From: Pontimonas sp.
GTDB taxonomy: Bacteria; Actinomycetota; Actinomycetes; Actinomycetales; Microbacteriaceae
Assembly (NCBI GenBank): GCA_023263045.1
Contig: JALQXU010000064.1
Location: forward strand, 1-5,122
Reading direction: 5' to 3'
Length of the DNA: 5,122 nt
Made by a program: the position numbers and the translations under genes. Of this stretch, positions 1 to 5,122 are shown in pieces; position 1 is the stretch's first letter; every line of letters begins with the position of its first letter. The notes beneath the pieces were generated by a model, which was given only the letters and a program-made list of their open reading frames with translations, did no database searches and had not been told where the DNA came from.

Positions 1-274
1 GGAACAGGGATGACTCTTGGGGAACCCAACCAATGCCCCGCTGCTCGGGGGGGACGCGATGACCCGCGGAGGAGAGCTCCCGCGATCCCACGGTGATGGT
101 CCCCGAACCAATCGAAACCAGACCGGCCAAGGCCATCAGGAGGCTGGTTTTCCCACACCCGGATGGACCCAAAATCGCCACCAATGATCCGGAGGGAACC
201 ACGAGCGATACGTCCCGCAGAGCCTGCCTCGAGCCGTAGGAGAGGCTAATGTTTTCCAGCGTCAGCGTGGTCAC
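1..274 (-). CDS. Iron(III) ABC transporter ATP-binding protein, 5' part only (FbpC-like)
   Basis: Energises iron import by hydrolysing ATP on the cytoplasmic face of the inner-membrane permease. Only the first 91 codons are in the window; the gene continues past position 1. Visible in order are an A-loop tyrosine (Y13, in LSYGSRQAL), a Walker A motif GPSGCGKT (residues 36-43) and a Q-loop WVPQESSLF with Q86. The signature LSGGQ, Walker B and H-loop lie outside. The GTG start at 274 overlaps the permease stop codon (GTGA, 4 bases) and is preceded by AAGGAGG with a 4-base spacer, so translation is probably coupled to the permease. Assignment to the iron (FbpC/AfuC) rather than another substrate subfamily rests on the binding protein and permease upstream; the fragment alone shows only the ABC ATPase family. 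It is the third gene of the operon starting at 2886. Confidence 0.9.
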   Translation of the reverse strand, partial: MTTLTLENISLSYGSRQALRDVSLVVPSGSLVAILGPSGCGKTSLLMALAGLVSIGSGTITVGSRELSSAGHRVPPEQRGIGWVPQESSLF

Positions 275-1218
275 AGCTCCTCCTTCGCTACCGAGCGAAC
301 ACCAGAGAGAATCATCGCAGGAATTGCTGCAACGAGAACAAGTACTGCGGCGTAGGGGGCGGCAGCACCGAACTCTCCTGCCGCCGTCCTCGACCACAAC
401 TCCGTCGCGAGCGTGCTACTGCCCAGTGGTCGGAGCAACAGTGTGGCGGGGAGTTCCTTCATCGTGGTAATCGCCACGAGAAGAGCCCCGATTCCAATCC
501 CAGGAAGAGCCAGGGGGACGGTCACCCGCCACCAGGCTTGAAATCGGGACGCCCCCAAGGTGCGAGCCACATTGATGAGGTCAACCGAGACCCCTTCAAT
601 GCTGGCCCTAGCCGTTCCCAAGGCCTTTGGCATAAAGAGCACCGCATACGCGAAAACCAAGACCACAACAGTTTGGTAGAGCGAGGGAATGACGGACAGC
701 GAGAAGAACACGAGCGAGAGACCCACCACGATTCCTGGAAGCCCGTTCGAGAGGTATCCAGCGCTTTCGACAACAGAGACCCACCGGCCCCGATACCTCG
801 CACCTAATGCAGCAATCGGGAGCGCAAGCGCAAGAGCCACCAGTGCCGCAGCGAGAGAGACTCCCATCGTGGTGATGGTGGCCTCGACAAGTCGCTCGAC
901 GTTGATTGAGCGGAGAGTGGTTGCCTCGGCAAGGCGAGCACTCAAACCCACCAAAGGAATAAGCACACCGATTGCTGGTGGGAGAGCCACCAGCGATGTG
1001 AACAGCACCCGAACAAGGGGAGTTAGGGGTTCTTTCGTGGAGTGAACAGCTGTCGTTCTCGTCACAGAACCCCTGGCGCCACGCTCCGCTGCCACCACAA
1101 CGATGGCAATAACCACGAGCAACAGAGCCAAGAGTGCTGCTTGGGACCGATCAAAGCTCGCCGAATAGGCCTGTTGCACACCCCAGGTCAGCGTTTGGAA
1201 CCGCAGCATCGCCACCAA
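271..1218 (-). CDS. Iron(III) ABC transporter permease, C-terminal part of a disrupted gene (FbpB-like)
   Basis: Second part of an FbpB/ThiP-type two-domain permease that normally is one chain of about 500 residues. It carries the second transmembrane domain: hydrophobic segments near residues 27-44, 70-93, 115-140, 155-176, 181-200, 238-258 and 287-306. A complete EAA coupling loop (about 211-239, VARTLGASRFQAWW then VTVPLALP) contacts the ATPase. The start given (TTG at 1218) is only the first possible codon and is probably not a true start: clear family sequence continues upstream in this frame (LAAFLYTLSDFG, from about 1260), interrupted by TGA at 1276-1278. No good ribosome binding site is seen there. 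The reading frame is therefore the tail of the gene that begins at 1772, cut off by the lesion near 1250. Its stop overlaps the ATPase start. As a separate polypeptide it would lack the last membrane segment of the first domain. Confidence 0.85.
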   Translation of the reverse strand: MVAMLRFQTLTWGVQQAYSASFDRSQAALLALLLVVIAIVVVAAERGARGSVTRTTAVHSTKEPLTPLVRVLFTSLVALPPAIGVLIPLVGLSARLAEATTLRSINVERLVEATITTMGVSLAAALVALALALPIAALGARYRGRWVSVVESAGYLSNGLPGIVVGLSLVFFSLSVIPSLYQTVVVLVFAYAVLFMPKALGTARASIEGVSVDLINVARTLGASRFQAWWRVTVPLALPGIGIGALLVAITTMKELPATLLLRPLGSSTLATELWSRTAAGEFGAAAPYAAVLVLVAAIPAMILSGVRSVAKEEL

Positions 1219-1772
1219 CCCAAAGTCGCTGAGGGTGTAGAGGAAGGCCGCAAGCCCAGTGTTCTCGCCACTGCTTCACCGTCAGCGGAGGTTCCCCGCA
1301 ATACCGCCGCTACCGGAAGGGTGACATAAGGAATGGTGACGGCACTGAGAAGGGCCCAGCTCGGCCAAAACCCATTGAGTCCTGGCACGAGGACGAGCCA
1401 GCCATACGAGGCAATGTAAGAAGGCACAGCCAAGGGCAACGCCGACACCAACAACCAGGTTCTTGCCGCCCCGATGCGAAGCCTGGTCACAATCGTGGCA
1501 ATCACCGTGCCCAGCGCGATGGCCGTTGCCGATACGGCCACACTCAAACCAATGGTGTTGAGGACTAGCTCACCGACAAGTGGTCTGGAAAGGATTCCGA
1601 GAGCCTCTGCAAACGGAACCTCCGAAGCACGCACTCCCAGGTACACGAGCGGTATTGCCACGGTGGCAACCGCAAGCAACGCGAGAGCGGTCAACCAGGC
1701 CGGTGGTCTCGTCACGAGAGACACCCCGGCGGCTGACGCAGGGGTGTGCTCTGGTGCGATGGTGGTGGGCAC
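1188..1772 (-). CDS. Iron(III) ABC transporter permease, N-terminal part of a disrupted gene (FbpB-like)
   Basis: First part of the inner-membrane permease of the iron importer. After a polar N-terminus, hydrophobic segments are seen near residues 28-48, 66-95, 104-130 and 138-158, followed by the start of the EAA coupling loop (GEAVARTLG, 165-173). From about residue 174 the translation turns to unrelated sequence rich in Ser, Trp and Cys and stops at residue 194, while the expected continuation is found in another frame. The real protein would continue into the frame ending at 271. The GTG start at 1772 lies 25 bases after the binding-protein stop, with a modest AGAAAGG ribosome binding site; no other start is available before an in-frame stop. 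Without the rest of the coupling loop and the second domain this product cannot form a working channel. It is best regarded as a pseudogene piece unless the lesion is a sequence error. Confidence 0.85.
   Translation of the reverse strand: MPTTIAPEHTPASAAGVSLVTRPPAWLTALALLAVATVAIPLVYLGVRASEVPFAEALGILSRPLVGELVLNTIGLSVAVSATAIALGTVIATIVTRLRIGAARTWLLVSALPLAVPSYIASYGWLVLVPGLNGFWPSWALLSAVTIPYVTLPVAAVLRGTSADGEAVARTLGLRPSSTPSATLGWWRCCGSKR
1248..1262 (-). other. Junction of an out-of-frame deletion in the permease gene
   Basis: Upstream of this point the permease is read in the frame starting at 1772 (ending VARTLG); downstream it is read in the frame ending at 271 (starting GLAAFLYTLSDFG). The shift fits a loss of 3k+1 bases. 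The second half of the same protein has VARTLG followed by 22 residues and then ALLVAITTMKEL, which aligns with GLAAFLYTLSDF. The first half has essentially nothing between these two blocks. About 22 residues, or roughly 64-70 bases, are thus missing, including the invariant LP of the EAA loop. A single-base sequencing slip alone would not explain the missing block. Confidence 0.75.
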
Positions 1773-1797
1773 AAAGGCCTTTCTTACCCTGACGGGT

Positions 1798-2886
1798 TTA
1801 GAGAATCAACCCATACTTTCGGAGGAGATCTTGGGTCTGTTTCAAGGTTGCGAGGTCTGAGAGATCGAAGTCAGCCACCGCCAAATCATCCAGGGCAGGC
1901 AGGCCTTCGGGAGCATCGATTCCTGGAACCAGCGGATACTCGAAGGTTTCGTCGACAAAGTACTGCTGGGCTTCATCAGAGACAAAGAACTCAATGAGCT
2001 CGAGAGCATCCAGATCAAAGCTTTGAGCCTCGAGAAGGCCAATGCCCGTCACGTTGACAATGGAGGCAGGGTCACCTGTTTCGGTGAAATGCAATTGGGC
2101 ACGAAGGTTTTCTGCCCCTCTCTCGAAAGCCAAGCGCTCCCAGTAGTAATGGTTGATAAGTCCTAGAGGGAGAGTGCCCTCGTTGACCGCCTCCAGAATT
2201 GCCCCATTACTCTCAAAGATTTGCGGGTCATTGATTTTCAGGCCGGACACCCACTGGTCGGCGGGCCCTTCACCTCGGAGGACGCGATAAGCGGTAACGA
2301 ACGATTGGAAGCTCGCGTTACCCGGCGCAACTCCCACCTTTCCTGACCACTGGGGTGCCACAATCTCATCTGCCGTGGAAGGAAGTTCCTCCGGCGTCAG
2401 GGTTTCACTGTCATAAACGACGACGCGAGCGCGACCCGTGATTCCGACCCAGCTGTCGTCATACGACGTGAAGGCGGGGTTGACTCGACCTGTAATCTCA
2501 GCAGGTAATTCTGCAAAGAGGCCTTCCAGGCTGAGCGCTCCCAGCGCTCCAGCGTCTTGGGAGAGGAACACTGAGGCAGGGCTGTCCGCGCCCTCTTCGA
2601 GAAGCTGAGCAGCCAGTTCCGAACTCCCGGCGTATCGGATATCAACGGTGATACCGGTTTGTTCGGTGAACCGATCGATGAGGGGCTGCACCAAGCTCTC
2701 GTTTCGGCCGGAATACAGAATGACGTAATCATCCGCGACGGGATTGATGACGACCTCCTCAGCGGTCACCTCGGTGGGGTCGACTTGATCTGCAACCTCA
2801 GCGTCGGGAGTAGCCCCGCAGCCGACCAGCACAAAGACCGAGGCGATGGTGAGGACAGCGCTACGAAGGCGCGCAGATGCAAGCAT
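1798..2886 (-). CDS. Iron(III) ABC transporter substrate-binding lipoprotein (FbpA-like)
   Basis: Captures ferric iron outside the membrane and delivers it to the permease. The 362-residue product begins with a short basic region, a hydrophobic stretch and the lipobox LVGC, with Cys23 as the likely lipid-anchored first mature residue. An acidic linker of about 25 residues follows, then an FbpA/FutA-type fold: ILYSGRNESLVQPLIDRF (55-73), the LSQDAGALGAL region (109-118), WVGITGRARV (146-155) and the paired tyrosines in NHYYW (Y247, Y248), which in FbpA relatives bind Fe3+. Length and architecture are normal. ATG at 2886 was chosen because AAGGAG lies 4 bases before it; the frame is open up to a TTG at 2943, but that has no ribosome binding site. 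First gene of the transporter operon. The DtxR/IdeR-type box 60-78 bases upstream implies repression when iron is plentiful. Iron is the likely cargo by motif, not proven. Confidence 0.92.
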   Translation of the reverse strand: MLASARLRSAVLTIASVFVLVGCGATPDAEVADQVDPTEVTAEEVVINPVADDYVILYSGRNESLVQPLIDRFTEQTGITVDIRYAGSSELAAQLLEEGADSPASVFLSQDAGALGALSLEGLFAELPAEITGRVNPAFTSYDDSWVGITGRARVVVYDSETLTPEELPSTADEIVAPQWSGKVGVAPGNASFQSFVTAYRVLRGEGPADQWVSGLKINDPQIFESNGAILEAVNEGTLPLGLINHYYWERLAFERGAENLRAQLHFTETGDPASIVNVTGIGLLEAQSFDLDALELIEFFVSDEAQQYFVDETFEYPLVPGIDAPEGLPALDDLAVADFDLSDLATLKQTQDLLRKYGLIL

Positions 2887-2890
2887 TGTT

Positions 2891-2896
2891 CTCCTT
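2891..2896 (-). promoter_or_regulatory. Ribosome binding site fixing the start of the iron-binding lipoprotein
   Basis: AAGGAG, 4 bases before the ATG at 2886. It decides between this start and the upstream TTG at 2943, which would add 19 residues. Confidence 0.85.
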
Positions 2897-2945
2897 GAGA
2901 GACGAAGGGATGAGGGACCATCACCGCTGCGTGAGTGCGTCAAAG

Positions 2946-2964
2946 TTAGGTTAGCCTAAGTTAA
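2946..2964 (-). promoter_or_regulatory. DtxR/IdeR-type iron box (operator of the iron transporter operon)
   Basis: On the plus strand the 19-mer TTAGGTTAGCCTAAGTTAA matches the known DtxR/IdeR consensus TTAGGTTAGSCTAACCTAA at 17 of 19 positions; the two differences are adjacent, in the right half. It is an interrupted palindrome in the 103-bp gap before the iron-binding lipoprotein, 60-78 bases from its ATG. In this protein family the metal-loaded repressor binds such sites over or beside the promoter and shuts off iron uptake when Fe2+ is ample. Promoter hexamers cannot be assigned with confidence; AT-rich TANNNT matches occur inside the box, as expected if it overlaps the -10 region. Binding itself is inferred. 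Confidence 0.85.
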
Positions 2965-2989
2965 CCCGAGAGGGAAGAGCAGAGCGATG

Positions 2990-4213
2990 TTATTTCGCTG
3001 AGAGTTCTCGCAGAACAGTCTCGAGCTGATCGATTCCCCAATCTAAGTCCTTCTTGGAGACCACAATCGGGGGCGCAAGGCGAATCGTCGACCCGTGGGT
3101 ATCTTTCGCCAAGACACCTTTAGCCATCAACGCCTCACAGACCTCGCGACCCGTGGCCAAACGAGGGTCAATGTCGATTCCCGCCCACAGGCCAGCACCC
3201 CGCACCGCAAGGACACCTTTGCCGACGAGTTTCTTTAGGCGTTTGTGGACGTGCTTTCCCAATCGCTCGGAGCGCTTTTGCATATCTCCGGTGGCAAGCA
3301 ACCGAACGACGGCCAAACCCACCGCAGCGGCAAGAGGGTTTCCCCCGAACGTGGAGCCGTGTTGTCCGGGCTTTAAGACCCCCATGACGTCGGCTTTCCC
3401 GACGACAGCGCTGACCGGAACAATGCCCCCTCCGAGGGCTTTGCCGAGGATGAACATGTCTGGTTGAACTTTTTCCTTCTGGCATTGGACGGTGGCGCCC
3501 GTGCGACCGAGCCCGGACTGGATTTCATCGGCGATCATCAAAACGTTCTTCTTCTTCGTGAGAGCTCGAACAGCTTTGAGGTAGCCCTTCGGCGGTGTGA
3601 TGATGCCTGCCTCGCCTTGGATCGGTTCCAGCATTACTGCCACCGTGTTATCGGTGATCGCTCTCTCCAGAGCCTCGATATCGCCGTACTCGACTTGCAC
3701 AAAGCCCGGAGTGAAGGGGCCAAAGTCTTTCCTCGATGATTCATCTGAGGAGAAGCTCACGATCGAAATGGTGCGACCGTGGAAATTGTTCTTGGCCACC
3801 ACAATCGTCGCTTTGTTGGCTTGAACTCCCTTGACCCGATAGCCCCAAGCTCTGGCGACCTTTATGGCACTCTCGACAGCCTCTGCACCCGAATTCATGG
3901 GAAGCACCATGTCCATCGACAAGAGCTCGGCGAGTTCCTTCGCAAAAAGCCCCAGTTTGTCATGATGGAACGCCCGGGAGGTCAGTGTTACCCGCCCGAG
4001 CTGCTTCTTCGCTGCGCGAATCAGTTTCGGATTCGAGTGACCAAAGTTGACCGCCGAGTAGGCAGCAAGACAGTCGAGGTATTTCTTCCCCTCAACGTCC
4101 CACACCCACGCGCCTCTTGCTTTGGACGCAACAACCGGAAGGGGGTTGTAGTTCCTGGTCAGTGAGTGCTGTTCGATTTCCAGGACATCGGGGGTCGTCA
4201 GTCGGCGAGTCAT
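2990..4213 (-). CDS. rocD: Ornithine aminotransferase (ornithine-oxo-acid transaminase)
   Basis: PLP-dependent class III aminotransferase that moves the delta-amino group of ornithine to 2-oxoglutarate, giving glutamate-5-semialdehyde and glutamate in the cytoplasm. The 407-residue product has the ornithine aminotransferase-like NYNPLPVV (21-28), the phosphate-binding NSGAEAVESAIK (107-118), FHGRT (144-148), the cofactor aspartate in ADEIQSGLGRTG (D229), the Schiff-base lysine in FILGKALGGG (K258) and GSTFGGNPLA (286-295). All key residues are present and the length is normal. NYNPLPVV and the neighbouring gene favour ornithine over acetylornithine or GABA as substrate. The ATG at 4213 overlaps the stop of the upstream gene (ATGA), suggesting translational coupling. 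A GTG at 4237 in the same frame has a better spaced ribosome binding site and would add 8 residues. Ornithine for this enzyme is probably supplied by the product of the upstream gene. Confidence 0.93.
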   Translation of the reverse strand: MTRRLTTPDVLEIEQHSLTRNYNPLPVVASKARGAWVWDVEGKKYLDCLAAYSAVNFGHSNPKLIRAAKKQLGRVTLTSRAFHHDKLGLFAKELAELLSMDMVLPMNSGAEAVESAIKVARAWGYRVKGVQANKATIVVAKNNFHGRTISIVSFSSDESSRKDFGPFTPGFVQVEYGDIEALERAITDNTVAVMLEPIQGEAGIITPPKGYLKAVRALTKKKNVLMIADEIQSGLGRTGATVQCQKEKVQPDMFILGKALGGGIVPVSAVVGKADVMGVLKPGQHGSTFGGNPLAAAVGLAVVRLLATGDMQKRSERLGKHVHKRLKKLVGKGVLAVRGAGLWAGIDIDPRLATGREVCEALMAKGVLAKDTHGSTIRLAPPIVVSKKDLDWGIDQLETVLRELSAK

Positions 4214-5055
4214 GCCCTCAACTCTAAAGTGCAACACTTAACGCCCCCTCCGCCGAGCAGTAGCTCGGAGAGGTCAACACCGATGGGGTTATATCCGCGA
4301 TCGGCTAAGTCTCGTGCGAAGGTGGTGGCGCGCTCCGCAATCACGACATTGTGGCCATCACTGAAACTGTTGAGGCCGAGGAACGCTGCGTCTTCCTCGG
4401 TCGCAATAATGGCCTCCGGGTAGCGCTCGCGAAGGATGGATAGGGACGCTTCGTCAAAAGCGCTCGGCAAATACGCGATGGTGGTCTCATCGATCACAGC
4501 AAGCGCGGTGTCGAGGTGGTAGTAGCTGGGGTTAACCAACTGGAGGGACACGACTTCGCGGCTGTAAATGTTGGCAATCTCCTGATGGCTGGAGGTGTCA
4601 CTGCGGAATCCTGACGCAGCCAGGATGGTGTCTCCCACGAGAAGGAAATCCCCTTCACCCTCGTTGGTCGATTCGGGTTCGCGGACATCCAATCCCTGAG
4701 CGCGGAACCACTCCATATAGGCAGGGCCCTCGGGCTGACGCTCTGGATAGTGGAACTGTGCTCCGTATGCGATGCCATCGAGCACGAATCCACCGTTTGC
4801 CGCGTAGACCATGTCGGGTAGTCCCGGGATTGACTCGATGAGGTGGACCGTGAACCCCAGATCAACATAGGTGTTGTAGAGCGTGGTCCACTGCTTCACC
4901 GCAAGTGAGGTGTCGGTGGGGTCTTCCGGATGCATCCAGGGGTTGATCCGGTAACTCACCGTGAAGTGCTCGGGACGACACATCAATACGGTCGGCCTTG
5001 TCGCCTGACCAGGATGGGTGTGGGTATTTACCGATGTCTCCAGCGTCATTGTCAT
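4210..5055 (-). CDS. Guanidino-hydrolysing enzyme of the amidinotransferase/DDAH superfamily (dimethylargininase or arginine dihydrolase-like)
   Basis: Cytoplasmic enzyme of the pentein fold that attacks the guanidino carbon of arginine or a derivative through a cysteine. The 281-residue product shows the expected landmarks in order: PDMVYAANGGFV (80-91), EGEGD (132-136), YYHLDTAL with the likely catalytic His180, and the C-terminal GGGGVKCCTLEL (268-279) with the likely nucleophile Cys274. Length fits single-domain DDAH-like enzymes. As I recall, a similar gene (Rv2323c) sits beside rocD genes in Mycobacterium tuberculosis. The overlapping rocD argues that the product is ornithine, or citrulline that becomes ornithine. 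Classic DDAH would give citrulline plus dimethylamine; an arginine dihydrolase would give ornithine, CO2 and ammonia. The sequence alone does not decide. ATG at 5055 was taken as start; a second ATG at 5049 is possible, and neither has a strong ribosome binding site. Confidence 0.85.
   Translation of the reverse strand: MTMTLETSVNTHTHPGQATRPTVLMCRPEHFTVSYRINPWMHPEDPTDTSLAVKQWTTLYNTYVDLGFTVHLIESIPGLPDMVYAANGGFVLDGIAYGAQFHYPERQPEGPAYMEWFRAQGLDVREPESTNEGEGDFLLVGDTILAASGFRSDTSSHQEIANIYSREVVSLQLVNPSYYHLDTALAVIDETTIAYLPSAFDEASLSILRERYPEAIIATEEDAAFLGLNSFSDGHNVVIAERATTFARDLADRGYNPIGVDLSELLLGGGGVKCCTLELRA
4244..4251 (-). promoter_or_regulatory. Possible ribosome binding site for an alternative rocD start
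   Basis: GGAGGGGG, six bases before an in-frame GTG at 4237. The same bases encode part of the poly-glycine catalytic loop of the upstream enzyme, so the match may be coincidental. It competes with the ATG at 4213, whose own GAGGG lies only one base away. Confidence 0.35.
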
Positions 5056-5122
5056 GACTCGAGTCTCTCACGCAGGAAACGCTCATTTTGAGAGTTCAAA
5101 CGCGGGTATTCTGCGTTTTTAC
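5056..5122 (-). other. 5' flank of the arginine/ornithine unit
   Basis: Non-coding 67 bases upstream of the DDAH-like gene. A perfect 10-base palindrome GACTCGAGTC (5056-5065) directly abuts the start codon, and a short inverted repeat CTCATTTTGAG (5082-5092) lies further up. On the minus strand TTGAAC could serve as a -35 element, but no fitting -10 is seen. The promoter and any regulator gene probably lie at or beyond the window edge. Confidence 0.35.

Noticed and set aside
1248..1262. Programmed ribosomal frameshift joining the two permease parts
   Set aside because: No slippery heptamer or downstream hairpin was seen, and a frameshift would not restore the roughly 22 missing residues.
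271..1772. Permease naturally split into two independent subunits
   Set aside because: The two parts overlap in different frames, the second has no plausible start with a ribosome binding site, and family sequence upstream of it is cut mid-domain. A missing coupling-loop block points to a lesion rather than to a two-gene design.
249..1860. Several plus-strand open frames opposite the transporter genes
   Set aside because: Their translations are low-complexity and look like no known family, and they lie antisense to frames with clear ABC-transporter motifs.
2965..2989. Intrinsic terminator between rocD and the iron operon
   Set aside because: There is no GC-rich hairpin followed by a T run on the minus strand; read-through from rocD cannot be excluded.
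3054..4165. Plus-strand and alternative minus-strand open frames across the aminotransferase
   Set aside because: They are shadows of rocD, which accounts for the whole stretch with all catalytic residues in one frame.
1..5122. Novel defence, mobile or phage-like system
   Set aside because: Every coding frame with family support is a transport or amino-acid metabolism gene, and no repeats, integrase or unusual composition was seen.

Overview
No previously undescribed system is visible. The window is a compact stretch of bacterial chromosome in which every supported gene lies on the minus strand: a two-gene arginine/ornithine catabolism unit (about 5055 to 2990) followed by an iron(III) ABC-transporter operon (2886 to past position 1). 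The host is most likely an actinobacterium of moderate GC. The evidence is a 19-bp operator that closely matches the DtxR/IdeR iron box, a gene pair (amidinohydrolase-like enzyme plus ornithine aminotransferase) of the kind known from mycobacteria, and frequent GTG starts. Family-level placement, for example Microbacteriaceae, is only a guess.

Region 1 (5122-2990): a short 5' flank, then a DDAH/arginine-dihydrolase-like guanidino hydrolase, then ornithine aminotransferase (rocD), joined by a 4-base ATGA overlap. Together they would strip the guanidino nitrogen from arginine (or a derivative) and convert the resulting ornithine to glutamate-5-semialdehyde, feeding glutamate or proline.

Region 2 (2989-2887): a 103-bp intergenic region holding the DtxR/IdeR-type operator and a strong ribosome binding site for the next gene.

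Region 3 (2886-1): a ferric-iron uptake operon in the order binding lipoprotein, two-domain permease, ATPase. The binding protein is intact and has the tandem tyrosines that typically hold Fe3+. The permease is broken. Its first half ends in the wrong frame at about 1250, and comparison with its own second half shows that about 22 residues of the ATPase-coupling (EAA) loop are missing, implying an out-of-frame deletion of roughly 64-70 bases. This is either a real recent inactivation or an assembly or sequencing fault. The ATPase runs off the left edge, so only its first 91 codons are seen.

There is no gene-free stretch longer than about 105 bases. No tRNA, rRNA, CRISPR array, insertion sequence or convincing terminator was seen.
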